Assembly (NCBI RefSeq): GCF_037893015.1
Contig: NC_133660.1
Span: 286,041,078-286,105,077 of the forward strand
Reading direction: 5' to 3'
DNA length: 64,000 bases
Origin: Macrotis lagotis
Taxonomy: Eukaryota; Chordata; Mammalia; Peramelemorphia; Peramelidae
Below, one piece after another: positions 16,001-28,067 of the stretch. A model generated the notes under the pieces. The model searched no databases. It saw only the letters and a list, made by a program, of their open reading frames with translations, and was not told the DNA's origin. Position numbers and translations under genes: made by a program. Within the stretch, counting starts at the first letter, position 1, and every line of letters starts with the position of its first letter.

Positions 16001-19000
16001 CCCAAATTTGTCCCCTGCTTTGTGTTTCTTCCGGATGGAGACATCCTCACTGGAGACTCAGAAGGGACCATCCTCACCTGGGGGCGGAGCCCGCCAGACT
16101 CCAGAACTCCAGGCAGGGGGGGGGCTAAAGGTACATGATTCTTCCCCACCCCCCCGGGCTTGTCAGGATCCCACCCAGAGGAAGTTACCAGTGGAGAGGG
16201 AGGAAGCCTGGCCAGCCCTGGAGGGGGCCTCCCAACCCACCTGGGGGAGGGGACTTCCCCATCTGGACCTCAGTTTTCCCATCTATGGCATGAGGGGCTT
16301 GAACAGATCCGGGACCCTGCCCAAGGGGGAGATCCCTCAAGGCCCATAGACTTGGAGGGGAAAAAAGACATTGTAAAATTTCCACCAACCCCTAATAGAC
16401 CTTCAGCATTTCCTTCATGTTACTGTAGGCAACCAACCACAGTAATGTTAGGCTCCCCTAGACTGCCAAAGGGGCCCCTGATGAAAAAAAGGGGAAGATT
16501 CCTGGATTTTGGTGGTTCCAACTCTAACACTCTAGGTTCCAAGCCCCTTCTAGCTTTGACATGCCACATTCTAAGGTTCTTCCCAGCTCTGACCTATGCT
16601 GGAAAGGATTCATGATACCTAGCCATGGCCCCCAGTCCATCCTCCTTCCCCCTGCGTTGGCTCCACTATGACCTTCATCCCCCCCCCCATCCCTTGGCCT
16701 TTCCTCCTCCATGCAGAGACCTTTGGGATCGTGGCTCAGACCCGAGCCCACGAGGGCTCCATCTTCGCTTTATGTCTGTTGAGGGATGGGACTGTGCTGA
16801 GTGGGGGTGGCCGGGATCGCCGGCTGGTTCAGTGGGGGCCGGGGCTCGCTGCCCTCCAGGAGGCTGAGGTAAGGCTGGAACTGGAGGTGGGGGGGGGGGG
16901 GAAGGAAGGAACAAACCTGTGACTGATGGGGCTGGGGAAAGTTGGAGGGCTTCTTTCCTCCTGCAACCTGGACATCCCGCCCATCCTCCCCCCCAGATCC
17001 CAGAACAGTTTGGAGCTGTCCGCGCCATAGCTGAAGGGCTGGGCTCCGAGCTGCTGGTGGGGACCACAAAGAACGCGCTCCTGAGGGGAGACCTGACCCA
17101 GGGCTTTTCCCCCGTGATTCAGGTTAGGGTTTGGGAAGGGCCGGGGGGGGCTGGCGGCAAGAAGATCTGATGACATCATCCAGCCCCTTGTCCCACAGGG
17201 TCACACTGATGAGCTCTGGGGTCTCTGCACTCACCCCTCGCTGAACCGATTCCTCACCTGTGGCCACGACAGGCAGCTCTGTCTGTGGGATGGGGAGTGT
17301 CACGCCCTGGCCTGGAGTCTGGATCTCAAGGTAGTCTCACCCTGATCCCATGCCCTCCAACTTTTCCTCCAGAGACCCCTTCCCCCCCCCCCCCCAACCC
17401 TTGGGGAATCCAGAGATCTCTCCTAGGGCTGCACTCCTCCCCTTTGTAAGGGCAAGAAAGGAGAAGTACTGGGGGGGGGGCAAGAGGTGGGGTGATCTGG
17501 TGGGTTCCCCCATGAAAAAAGTATCTCCTTGAATCCCAACCCCAGCCTCCCAACTGACCACCCTCCCCCTCCAGGAGACGGGTCTCTGTGCTGATTTCCA
17601 CCCCAGTGGGAAGGTCGTGGCTGTGGGACTAAACACTGGGAGGTGAGAACAGGTGGAAGCAAGGATCCAGGGCTGGAAGGGGGGGCGGAGGGAGGGGAGC
17701 CTAAGGGGGTGGTGATGTGGGGCTGGTGGGTAGCCTCATCCCCCCCTCTGACCCCAGGTGGCTGGTTCTGGACACAGAGACACGAGAGATTGTGTCAGAT
17801 TTCACTGATGGTAATGAGCAGCTCTCTGTTGTCAGATATAGTCCAGGTGAGAGCCCCGGCCCCCCACCTAGAGGTGCCCCCTCTCCTCCCTTTCATCTGT
17901 TTGTTTCTCTTCTCTCCCTCCCCCCTTCCGTTCTCTTTCCCTTTCTCCCTTCCTCCCCCTCCTCTTTCTTCTCTCCTTTATCTCTTCTTCCCTCTCTTTC
18001 TTTCTCCTCTCTCCCTTCTTCCCTCTCTCTTCTTCTCCTCCCGCTCCTCTCCTCTCTCTCTTTCTCCTCCTGTGTCTCTCCCTCTCTCTGTCCCAATCTT
18101 TTACAAACATGCTTGCTGGGCCCTTGTCTTCTGCCTGAGGTGAGCTGGGGGGCAGGGCCTGCTGGCTTTGGCTCTGTCCTCTGCTCTGGCCCTTAGTAAG
18201 CCCTTAAGAAATACATGTCACGGCCTCCTTCAGATGGGCTGTATCTGGCCATCGGCTCCCACGACAACGTGATCTATATCTACGGTGTTTCCGGAGACGG
18301 AGCCAAGTGCAGCCGGTTTGGCCGATGTGTGGTGAGTGGGGGCTCTCCTAGGGAATGTCTGGGGCTGGGGTGGAAACCCAAGGCTCCAGCGTTGACCACC
18401 TCTCCCCCTCCTCCCTCCAGGGGCACTCCAGCTTCATCACCCACCTAGACTGGTCCAAGGATGGGAATTTCATCATGTCCAATTCTGGGGACTACGAGAT
18501 ACTCTACTGTGAGGAGAGGTTCACAGGGGTGGGTGACAGAAAAGAAAGAGTTGTGGGGATCAAGGTTTCTCTCCCCCGTGGCTCAGATCGAGGTGGGGCA
18601 GAAGGGGAAAGACTGAGATCTGGGGGCAGAGCTACCCTTCTTCAGCTCTCCTTTTCCTTATCTGTAAAATGAGAGTTGGGGCTGCCTCAGTTCTGCCATT
18701 CTAGGTTCTACGCTTCCTTGAGGTCCCTTCGAGCGTAGACATTCTAGGCTTTCAGGTCCTCCCTTCTAGGACAGTTGATATTTCTATTTTCTAAGTTCTT
18801 TTGGGTTCTAAATCCTACCATCTCTTGAACCTAAGTCATGAGAACCATGCTAAGCAAAGACCTTTAGAGAAAAACTTATTGGGGTATCGGGTGAGAGGGG
18901 AGACTTCCAGAATTGGCTGGGAAGTCCTGGAACCCCAGACCTGCGACCCTCTCCCCGTTTCCTTCAGTCTGCTGAGTTGATGGAAAGGGGATTGACCCGA

Positions 19001-20008
19001 GTTAGGTTTCCTTCCTCCCAGGGGACGTGGCAGGGGGTTGCAAGCTGCTGAGAAATCGGTATGAGAGCCGGGATCGTGAGTGGGCCACCTATACTTGCGT
19101 CCTAGGGTTCCACGTGTATGGTGAGCCCCAAGCCCAGTGAGGGTGGCTGGGAGTAGTGGGAGGAGGGCAAGGCTACCACCCTGAGTCACTAGGAACCCTG
19201 GTCCTGGGGGGGCGGGGAGAGCCAGAAGGATCAGAGAGGGAAGAATGCGGCGTGGGGGTCTGGGAATGTCCGGGGACAATAGAAGTGCCGGCAGTGGGTG
19301 GCGGGGAATGTGGGAGCCCCGGACCGGGAGGAAACAGGAATGAGAGGGCCTTGGCCCGGTAGGCGTGTGGCCGGACGGGTCCGACGGGACGGACATCAAC
19401 TCCCTGTGCCGCTCCCACAACGAGCGCGTGGTAGCCGTGGCCGACGACTTCTGCAAAGTGCACCTGTTCCTGTACCCGTGTGCCCGGGCCAAGGTGAGGC
19501 CCCCGGCCCTCAGAGGAGGAGCCGGAGGGGAGTGGGTGCCAGTCGGGGAGTCTGGGGCTGCTGAAGGGGGAGGGGGAGGAGGAGAGGGGTGCCAGTCGGG
19601 GAGTCCAGAACTGCTGGAGTGGGGGGGGACTCCAAGGGGGGGGCAGCACCCCTGCTAAATGGAAGGAGCATTTGGACTTGGGGCAAGGGGGCTGGGATCC
19701 AGCTCCTGGCCGTGTGACCTCATGTGTGAAAGGAGGGCAGCGCCAGGGGGCAGATTGCACCAGGTGCTTCCCATTCTGAGATGCCCACCCCCCTCGACCC
19801 CCAGGCCCCCAGCCGGAAGTACGGAGGCCACGGCAGCCACGTCACCAGTGTCCGGTTCACGCACGACGACTCTCACCTCATCTCACTGGGGGGGAAGGAT
19901 GCCAGCATCTTTCAGTGGCGCATGCTGGGTGGGGGGGGGCCCGGGGCCGCCCCCCCCACGCCCTCCCGCACCCCTTCCCTCTCCCCCGCCTCCTCCCTGG
20001 ATGCCTGA
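10031..20008 (+). CDS. EML3: Echinoderm microtubule-associated protein-like 3
   Basis: Microtubule and spindle protein of the EMAP family. Exons: 10031-10052, 10149-10299, 10431-10643, 10748-10867, 12947-13014, 13412-13535, 14167-14337, 14700-14769, 14854-14964, 15144-15239, 15644-15799, 15989-16130, 16717-16868, 16997-17122, 17199-17330, 17575-17642, 17758-17846, 18234-18331, 18421-18508, 19022-19120, 19363-19493, 19805-20008; 877 codons, 876 aa (human 896). Order: N-terminal coiled coil (RRLRVQEQEMELVKAALAQV), Ser/Pro-rich linker, HELP motif (VKMFLRGRPITMYIPSG, from about residue 195), then the WD-repeat tandem propellers (e.g. HIWDSEKLQKLQEIG, CGHDRQLCLWDGE, GGKDASIFQWRMLG). The end SRTPSLSPASSLDA matches human. 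The first exon is least certain: the human-like join MDGAAGPG-EGQ needs a GC donor at 10053; alternatively 10053-10148 is retained in frame, adding 32 Pro-rich residues. Confidence 0.95.
10300..10430 (+). repeat. C/G-rich degenerate tandem repeat in EML3 intron
   Basis: This short intron is mostly copies of 'ccccggccccggctcacc' of varying length. It runs straight into the acceptor 'ctctccccgcag'. The opposite strand reads GGTGAGCC repeatedly, a donor-like motif, but only on the antisense strand. Confidence 0.7.
10868..12946 (+). other. EML3 large intron 4
   Basis: About 2.1 kb without coding sequence. It starts GC-rich and turns to average composition near 11.1 kb. It holds one MIR (about 12640-12800) and a T-rich run near 12285-12306. 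I see no RNA gene or extra exon. Confidence 0.8.
12640..12800 (+). repeat. MIR element
   Basis: Core 'gtgtgcctctgggcaagtcc', then 'gcctcagtttcctcatcagtgg', a diverged but clear MIR core and 3' half inside EML3 intron 4. Confidence 0.75.
17875..18100 (+). repeat. Long pyrimidine tract in EML3 intron
   Basis: About 225 nt that is almost only C and T on the plus strand ('ctctccctcccccc', 'tctttctcctctctcccttc' and similar). Mirror-like homopyrimidine runs of this kind can form triplex DNA. It lies between the exons ending at 17846 and starting at 18234, so it also gives a very long polypyrimidine stretch ahead of the acceptor. Confidence 0.85.
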
Positions 20009-20222
20009 CTGCACTAGGCCTCTGGGGTGGGTGGGGCGGAGGGGGTCCCTTGGCCCCCCACCGGTGCCCTTCCCCCGCCCCAGGACCAGGAGCCTCCCCG
20101 TCCAGCTTCGTTACATTCCGTGCCTTCTCCCGGCCAGAGGGGCGCTGGGCCCCCCAACACTGTACAGAGCCGCAGGCTGAGCCGAGCAGCCCCCGCCCCG
20201 CCCCCCTGCCCCGGGCAGGGGC

Positions 20223-20228
20223 AATAAA
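20223..20228 (+). terminator. EML3 poly(A) signal
   Basis: AATAAA 215 nt after the EML3 stop. The MTA2 CpG island begins right after it, so EML3 transcription ends about 550 bp before the MTA2 start codon. Confidence 0.9.
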
Positions 20229-20239
20229 ACCGACGCAAA

Positions 20240-20782
20240 GACCCCGCGGGCCTCAGTGTGTCCTTTGGCTGGGGGGGCAGGGGGGCACGGGGGGGGGCTG
20301 CCCTCGAGGTGCCCCTGCCCTGGGGCGGGGCGGGGGGAGGGGCAGCCCGGGCCACGTGCCGCGGCCGCGGGCCCGGAAGGGTTAAGCGCCGGCCCCGCCC
20401 CCTCCCGGCCCCGCCCCTCCCGGCCGAGGAGGCGGAAATGCCCGAGCGCCGGAGGCCGCGGGCCGGAAAGAGCCGAAGCGCCTCCGGAAGTGGCCGAAGC
20501 GCGGGCGCCCGTCCTTCGGGCGCAGCCGGAAGGGTTCCGGAAGGGCTCGGCGCCGAGGCAGGCTCCGGCGGGACCGAGCGAGCCGCGGGCCCGGGACGCG
20601 GAGCCGGGGGCGCCCGGAGCAGCCGCGGGCCCGGCCGGCCTCGGCGCGTCTGAGCGGGCGGCGGCGGCGGGCGCGGCATGAGCCGGGGCTGAGGCGGCGG
20701 GGCCGGGGCGCCGAGCGGGGCCGAGCAGCGGCGGGGCCTGCCCGCGGCCGAGCCGGGAGCCCGCGGGCCCGGCCGGGCGGTC
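20240..20782 (+). promoter_or_regulatory. MTA2 CpG-island promoter
   Basis: Very CpG-rich, no TATA box. Several ETS-type cores occur: CCGGAAGT near 20484, and CCGGAAGGG / CCGGAAGGGC around 20527-20545. G runs dominate 20270-20345. The island continues into MTA2 intron 1. A housekeeping-type promoter; TSS not resolvable by eye. Confidence 0.7.
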
Positions 20783-23700
20783 ATGGCGGCCAACATGTAC
20801 CGGGTGGGGGGTGAGTACCGCGCCGCCGCCGCCGGAAACGGAACCGAGCTCGGCGGGGCCGGGGGGGGCCGGGGGGGGGCGCGGACGGCGCGGGGGGGGG
20901 GCTGCACGGGGGGGGGAGAGCGCATGCGTCCGCGGGGAGGCTGGCGGGGCCCGGGGGAGAGGGCGCATGCGCGAAGCCCCCCCGCCCCGTGGGGGGTCTC
21001 GGGGGGCCGGGTGGGAGTGGGGCCCCGGGCTGGTCGGCGGCGACTGAGGAAGCGCGGGCTCGGCCCCCCAACCCCTGTCGCGATAGCGCCCGGGGCGGGG
21101 CCCCAGTGAAGACCCCGCGCCGGGGGGCTGCCAGTGTGTGTGTGGCCCTCGTGGGGCGGGCAGCAGACCCCCAACTTTCCCTCTTTCCTGGGGCCCCCCC
21201 ACCCTGCCCCCGCAGAGGTGACGAGGGCCCAGCCCCCGAGGAGGGCCAGCCAGGACCAGCAAGGCCCCCCCCCATCGTGGATGAGAGTGGGGTCTCCCCT
21301 GGCAGTGCCCCCACACCGAGTTCATTCTGGCTCTTCAAGGGGCTTGAGCCCGCCCCCCCCCCCCGGCACCCCCTTCCCCCTCCCTCTGGTACCCTTGACC
21401 CCGGGGCCCTTCCGTTGCAGATTATGTTTATTTCGAGAACTCCTCCAGCAATCCGTACCTGGTGAGGAGGATCGAGGAGCTCAACAAGGTGGGTGAGAGG
21501 GCGAGGGGAAGGGGGGCCAGCCCAGGGAGCCGTGCCCGGGACAGTGGCAGCCGCACGCTGGCGCAGGAGCACATGCTTCTGTTCTGGGTGGGGGCACGGC
21601 CTCGGGACAGAACCAGGAGCAGTGGGCCGCCTTAGGGCCGGGGAGACTCCAGCTCAGCCTGAGGACGGGCTCCCCCAGAGGGAGAAGCGCCTTCCTCAAA
21701 CTGACTGATGGTTTGTAGGTGGGCTTGCTGTGGCCCTTCTGGAGGGGGTTGGAATGGAGGGCCTGGGGTGCTTCCCAGAGGGTTCTCCTTGCTGTCTCCA
21801 GCGTCTTGAGGGGTTTTGTTTGGCCCTGGCTTAGTTTTGAGCTTCTTGGTGGGAGGGAACTTGCTTCGGAGGCCCCAGAGCTGAGCAGCACCTTTTGGAT
21901 GAGTACTTTCTGGAGGCCCGTTTTTTTGCATCTTTTTTGGGGGGAGTAAACCACATTCCCTGTCTCTGACCTCTTTTCCTTGGGCCATCTGCTTTCCCTA
22001 ACATCCAGTTTCCAACGTTTTGCCCTTTTTTCTTAGACCGCCAATGGGAACGTGGAGGCCAAGGTGGTCTGCCTTTTCAGAAGACGGGACATCTCCAGCA
22101 GCCTCAATAGCTTGGCTGACAGCAATGCTAGTGAGTCTTTTTCTCTCCCTCCCCTCGTCCTTGGGCCCGGGCAGGTCTCTGCAGGTGTTGCCTCTGGTCT
22201 CGTGACCAAGGCTGGGTGAGGGGAATGGATTTGGGATAGGGAAGGTCTTCATGGAGGGGTTGGGGCTTGTTTTCACCTGTCCGAGTAGAAGAGCGGGGGA
22301 GGTACGAGATGAGGAGAGGAGCCCCAGAGAGTTTGGAGGTGGGGAGGACAATAGGAGACAGGAGTCTTGGGAGGTTTGGGGGGGAGAGTGGAAACAATGA
22401 ACCTAATCCTAGAGAAGTGGGGATTTGTGGCTAAACTGTGGATGAACCATCTGGATGAGCAGAGAATTAGGAGAACTGTGTTAGGGCAAGTGAAGGGAAA
22501 GGGAAGGAGGAGGCTGGTTTGGATGGTGAAGGCTTTGGTTGTGCAGGTGCTGGGCGTCTGGCTGGTCTGCACCGAAGAGGGGCTTTGCGGAGAGCAAATA
22601 CTTCTGAATTTCCTTTTTCTTTCCTGTTTTCATCTTCTTTGTTTTCATCCTCCTCCTTTACTTTCTTTTCAGCCTACGTCTCTTTTTTCTCTTTTTTTTC
22701 TCTCGCTATACATCTCTTATTCTTCTCCTTTCTCTTTGATCTCTCTGTTCTTCTCCATTCATGGTTCTATTTTCACTTCTTAGACCAAGGTTCTAGCACG
22801 AAAGGGTTAATGGGGAACAAGGCTCTCCAAGTTTCCTAGCCCCATGGGGTTTACTGCCCCATCTGGCAGGGGCTGACCTTGGCTTTGTCCAATCAGAAGG
22901 GGGTTGGGGGGTGTGGTCCCCTTGCCTTAGCCTTGGTTTCCGGAGCACCGAGGCAAGGGGAGGAGCCAGCTGCCGACTCCTCCCCCACACCTTCTCCCTG
23001 CTAGTTGGAACAATGGCCAGTGGGCCTGGGCTTGTTGCTGTCTCACTGTCCTGCCCCTTCCCCGGGCTTGGTGCCCACCCCGTTAACCCTTCCCACCTGG
23101 GCTTTCCAGCCAGCTTAAGGCCTGGGGGGGGGGGGCAGAGAGAGTGCTGAGCATCAGGGCTGTGACCCACACAAAGAACAAGGGACTGGGATGGTTTTTG
23201 TGGGTCCTCCTTTCAGGTGGGAGGTTAGGTAGGTCCTGCCTGGGGTATCCTCCCTGGGGTTCAACTCCCCAGAGCTCCCGTTTCTCTTGGCAGCCTGCCT
23301 GAGTGTTGGGAGGTCAGCATCAACCCTTGGGCCCTGGGATGAATTTCTTTGGGGGGGGGGAAGTTATGCTGGGCCCCTCCCAGCTTCCCCCAAGAATTAG
23401 GACTGAAGCAGCTTTGGGGAAAGTGTGTTACTAGGGCCAAGATGAAGGAAAAGCACAGAAATGGATGGGTGGGGGAGGCAAGAACAAGCGCCAGAACCCC
23501 TCCCCTGCCTCCTCCTCTCCCTAGCAGCCCTTTATTCTCTCTCTTCTCCCAGGGGAATTTGAGGAGGAGTCCAAGCAGCCCGGAGTCTCTGAGCAGCAGA
23601 GGCACCAGCTGAAGCACCGGGAGCTTTTCCTTTCTAGGCAGTTTGAATCGCTGCCAGCCACCCACATACGGTAGGGGACAGGGGCCCTGCCCGAGAAGGG

Positions 23701-26700
23701 GCATCAGGGAGCTTCATGGGGGAGGAAGACTGAGGCTTGTGGACTCAGTGACCTTTCTCTCCCCTTTTTGCAGCGGGAAATGCAGCGTGACGCTGTTGAA
23801 CGAGACTGACATCCTGAGCCAGTACCTGGAGAAGGAGGTGACTGCCGGAGAAGGCTGTGTTAGCTGATGGGAGGGGTCTGGTTAGAGTCATCGTGATGGG
23901 GACGGCAGCAGAGGTGGCACTGTCCACCCTTCCTTAGCTAGTGTGCGACAGGACTAAAAGCAAAGCCTCAGCTGCTTTCCGACAGCTCACATTTTAATAA
24001 GAGAGAGATCTCTACAGGATGCCTCTAAAGCCAGTTCATGTTCATGGTGTTTAGACTCCAGAAAAGCTTCTTTCAGAAAGTGTCACTTGGCTGAGTCTAG
24101 TCTAAGAAGTGGGGCATGCCTGGCTGGGGCTGCTACCCTGAGATGACCAGAGAATGATGGGGAAGGATGGCTCAAGGCAGACGAGGCAGGCTGCTGGCAA
24201 GGGATGGGATCTCATGTGCCAAACTGGCAGGAGTTGGCTGTTTGATCCTAAGCGAATACAGGAAGTCAGTTGAGGGGACTAACGGGCAGAGCGGGGTTGT
24301 TTTGTTTTTTTTTTTCCATTAAAATAATGGTTCTGTGGAGGATGGGTTGGAGAGGCAGAGATGGATTAGTATACTGGCCTAGGGTTCTAGGGAAGAGGTT
24401 TGGAGGGCACGTGCTAGGCTGGTGGCTGGCTGTGAGCGTGGTTGTGTTGGAAACGTCCACCAGGTAAGTGGAGTGAGGAGTGAAGGAGGCGGCACAGATT
24501 GGGAAGCTGGAGGACTGCAGGAGAGCCTGCTTTGGGATGAGAGAAGGAACTCTGGCTGGTTCTGGGCTTTCCAGCTGGACACACTAGGGGCCAGCTGGGA
24601 TATAGCCTTAGGATTCCCCCAGGAAAAGATGGCTCATTTCAGCCATACCCCCCCCCCCCATCCTCTGTTTCAGGACTGTTTCTTCTACTCCTTGGTGTTT
24701 GACCCTGTGCAAAAAACGCTTCTGGCTGACCAGGGTGAGATCCGGGTTGGCTGCAAGTATCAAGCAGAGATTCCAGAGCGACTGGCCGAAGGTGAGGCCT
24801 TACGATCAAGGGGGGGAGGGGAGGGCCAGAGGAGTGGAGGCCCCTAAGGGAAGGGGACAAGTGGAGGGGACCCATATGATAGGAAAAGGGCTGGAGAGAC
24901 CAGATATCCTGAAGTGGCAGAGCAGGTGTAAGGGGGAATGGGGAGGGGCACTGTTCCATACAGTCCACTCTCCCGGCTCCCCTTTCATGGGGATGGCATT
25001 CTTTTTCCAGGTGAGTCTGATAATCGGAATCAACAAAAAATGGAAATGAAAGTCTGGGATCCTGACAACCCCTTGACTGACCGGCAGATTGACCAGTTCC
25101 TCGTTGTGGCTCGGTGAGGGCTGGGTGGATGACTGGTCCGGTTGTAGGTTGGGGGAAGTATGGACTGGAGGTCCTCGTCCTCCCTGGGTCCCAGTTGGTG
25201 TCTTGAGGTCATCCTTATTTTCCCTGTGCTGTTTCCCACTTTCCCTTCCCCATTTCCTCGAAGCTTCCTTCCTCCCCAGTGACCCGCTATTCCTCCCCTA
25301 GAGCGGTGGGCACTTTTGCCAGGGCCCTGGACTGCAGCAGTTCTATTCGGCAGCCTAGTCTGCACATGAGTGCTGCCGCTGCCTCCCGAGACATCACCCT
25401 GGTGAGCCCTGGCTGTCTGGCCTGGGGGGGTGGGGGGGCAGGGGGACGCCCAAGATCCCAGGGCAGTTCCCCCATGTCCTCAATTGATGTCGCTCCCATT
25501 GCAGTTCCACGCCATGGACACTCTACAGCGCAATGGCTACGACTTGGCCAAGGCTATGTCCACCCTGGTACCCCAGGGCGGCCCTGTGCTGTGTCGGGAT
25601 GAGATGGAGGAGTGGTCGGCCTCCGAGGCCATGCTTTTTGAGGAGGCGCTGGAGAAATACGGCAAGGATTTCAATGATATCCGTCAGGACTTTGTGAGTA
25701 GTGAGACTGTGAGAAGGGCTAGGTTAGGAAGCAGCCGCCGCCACAGCAGCAGCAGCAGCAAGGGGCTCGGGGTCCTCGGGCTGGGGTGCCAGCTCACTCT
25801 GCATCACCTCCCCAGCTCCCCTGGAAGTCTCTCGCCAGTATCGTCCAGTTCTATTACATGTGGAAAACCACTGACCGCTACATTCAGCAGGTGAGGCCTG
25901 GCATGGGGGTCCTGGGAAGAAGACTCTGGGCTGCTGGTAAATGGGGGGACCACCCGACCACTATGGTTTCTGTTTCTTCTGTCACCTACAGAAAAGGTTA
26001 AAAGCAGCCGAAGCCGATAGTAAATTGAAGCAGGTCTATATCCCTACCTAGTAAGTGGGAATGGGGGTGTGGGGGAGCTGGGCAGCTTCCTCCTTTTCTC
26101 TGATACGGAGTGGGTGGGAGCCAGGAGAGTAGCAGGGAGACTCCCAAACTGGAAGGCTGCCCTCCTCCAGCCCTTGGACCCAACCTGGGCATCCCTCCTC
26201 CCCCGTCCTCTCCTGTCCCCCCAGCACTAAACCGAACCCGAACCAGATCATCTCTGTGGGGTCGAAGCCCGGCATGAACGGGGCTGGATTCCAGAAGGGG
26301 CTGACCTGCGAGAGCTGCCACAGTGAGTGTCGGGGCCTGCTGGGCCACGGGCTGCCTCGGAGCTTGTCTCTGGCCCGCCGGCCTATAGCCGACCCGTTTG
26401 TGTTTCTCTAGCCACCCAGTCAGCTCAGTGGTATGCCTGGGGCCCCCCCAACATGCAGTGCCGTCTCTGCGCCTCCTGTTGGATCTACTGGAAGAAGTAT
26501 GGGGGGCTGAAGACTCCAACGCAGCTGGAGGGAGCAGCACGGGGTACCACCGTAAGGACCCTGGGCTTGGGCTTGGGCTGGGGGAGGATCTGTGCCTCTG
26601 AACCAGCAGGGCTGGAAGGGGGGGGGGAGCTCGAGTGTAGGAGCCCCGGGTGAGGCCTTTCTGTCCCTCCTTCCACCAGGAGCCACATTCGCGGGGCCAC

Positions 26701-28067
26701 CTGTCCCGACCCGAAGCCCAGAGCCTTTCTCCATACACGACCAGCGCCAACCGGGCCAAGCTGCTGGCTAAGAACAGACAGACGTTTCTGCTGCAGACCA
26801 CCAAGCTGACCCGTCTCGCGAGACGCATGTGCAGGGACCTGCTACAGCCGAGAAGGGCCGCCCGCCGACCCTACGCCCCCATCAACGCCAACGCCATCAA
26901 GGCCGAGTGTGAGGACGGGGATGGTTTGCCCAAAAGGGAGATGGGCTCTGGAGGGCCTGGCCCAGAGGTTACCCAGACCTGATGGCTCTTTTTTGCTCCC
27001 CAGGCTCCATCCGGCTCCCCAAGGCAGCCAAGACGCCGCTCAAGATTCACCCCCTGGTGCGTCTGCCCCTGGCCACCATCGTCAAAGACCTCGGTATGGG
27101 GCCTGGAGGACGGTAAAGGAGGGCGAGCAAGGGTTGGGGGACCAAGCATTTCCGCATCACCCTTCTCTTTCCTCTGTAGCTGCCCAGGCTCCCCTAAAAC
27201 CAAAAACCCCTCGAGGCACCAAGACACCGATCAATAGGAACCAAATGACCCAAAACCGGAGCTTGGGGGGCATCGTGGTGAAACGTGCCTATGAGAGCGT
27301 GAGTGTGGACCACAGGAATGACTTTGGGGGACTTAGGACAGAAAACACAGCCATGGGAATGCATGTGCCAACCTTCAGAGGTGGCAAAGTCTGCAGAAAC
27401 CTTGACCGATGTCAAGTCATTGGACACTCTGCCGGCCCCCGGGGTGGGTCAGCACTATTATTGTCGTCCCCTCCGGCTAACAGATGAGGAACCTGAGGCA
27501 CACGAGGCCGACTCGGCCAGGGTCTCGGCCAGGGTCTCGGCCAGGGTCTCGGCCAGGGTCTCGGCTGGGAAGCGCTGGGCCTGGTCAGAAGTGATGAGGA
27601 GCCCCAGGGGTCAGGGGTGGGTAGAGGGCTGAGGTTTTGACAGCGCCCCCTCCCCTTTTCCAGGTGGTTCCCTTCTCAGCCAACGGAAGGCCCCTCACCT
27701 CAGGGATCCGATCAAGTACACAGCCAGCGGCCAAGCGGCAGAAGCTGAACCCCGCCGACGCCCCCAACCCCGTGGTCTTTGTGGCCACGAAAGACACCAG
27801 GTAGCGGGCGGGCCGCGTCGGGGGTCCGGGCGGCAGGTGCGCTGGGAAGCCGGGGCTCGGGGGTGCCGCCAGCCGCGCTGACCAGCCTTCCCCGCCAGGG
27901 CGTTAAGGAAGGCCTTGACCCATCTGGAGATGCGCCGGGCCGCCCGGAGGCCCAACCTGCCGCTGAAGGTGAAGCCGCCGCCGCTGCCGCCGGTCCGCGC
28001 CCCGCTGCCGCCGCCGCTGCCCCCGCACCCTGCCAGCACCAATGAGCCCATCGTCCTGGAGGATTGA
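20783..28067 (+). CDS. MTA2: Metastasis-associated protein 2 (NuRD subunit)
   Basis: Scaffold of the NuRD deacetylase/remodelling complex; its ELM2-SANT module recruits and activates HDAC1/2. Exons: 20783-20810, 21421-21488, 22037-22130, 23553-23670, 23774-23837, 24674-24791, 25011-25113, 25302-25401, 25505-25693, 25816-25890, 25992-26050, 26225-26322, 26412-26551, 26680-26908, 27004-27093, 27180-27298, 27664-27800, 27899-28067; 666 codons, 665 aa (human 668). BAH domain at residues 1-144 ([20 protein letters not shown]), ELM2 about 145-256, SANT about 263-315 ([20 protein letters not shown]), GATA zinc finger from C367 ([18 protein letters not shown] ... CRLCASC). The C-terminus is [10 protein letters not shown]. 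Near residue 565 the human TMAGAG stretch is shortened to SV; the proline-rich tail is also altered. Otherwise nearly identical to human from memory. Exon 7 begins with GTGAGT, forming a perfect donor motif across the acceptor. Confidence 0.97.
20811..21420 (+). other. MTA2 intron 1, CpG-rich
   Basis: Continues the CpG island with long G runs (20860-20920) and C runs (21350-21365). Long antisense ORFs here come from base composition and match nothing I recognise. Confidence 0.7.
22131..23552 (+). other. MTA2 intron 3
   Basis: 1.4 kb, no exon seen. A T/C-rich block at about 22600-22785, a G run at 23127-23138, and otherwise unique-looking sequence. No SINE recognised. Confidence 0.7.
23838..24673 (+). 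other. MTA2 intron 5
   Basis: About 840 nt of unique-looking sequence with a T run at 24308-24316 and a C run just before the acceptor. No repeat family or RNA gene recognised. Confidence 0.65.
27513..27570 (+). repeat. 12-bp minisatellite in MTA2 intron 16
   Basis: About five copies of the unit 'ggtctcggccag', the last slightly altered. It sits in the intron between the exons ending at 27298 and starting at 27664. Confidence 0.9.

Noticed and set aside
20014-21325. Two long antisense ORFs (386 and 404 aa) across the MTA2 promoter
   Set aside because: GC-rich island shadows with low-complexity composition and no splice or family support.
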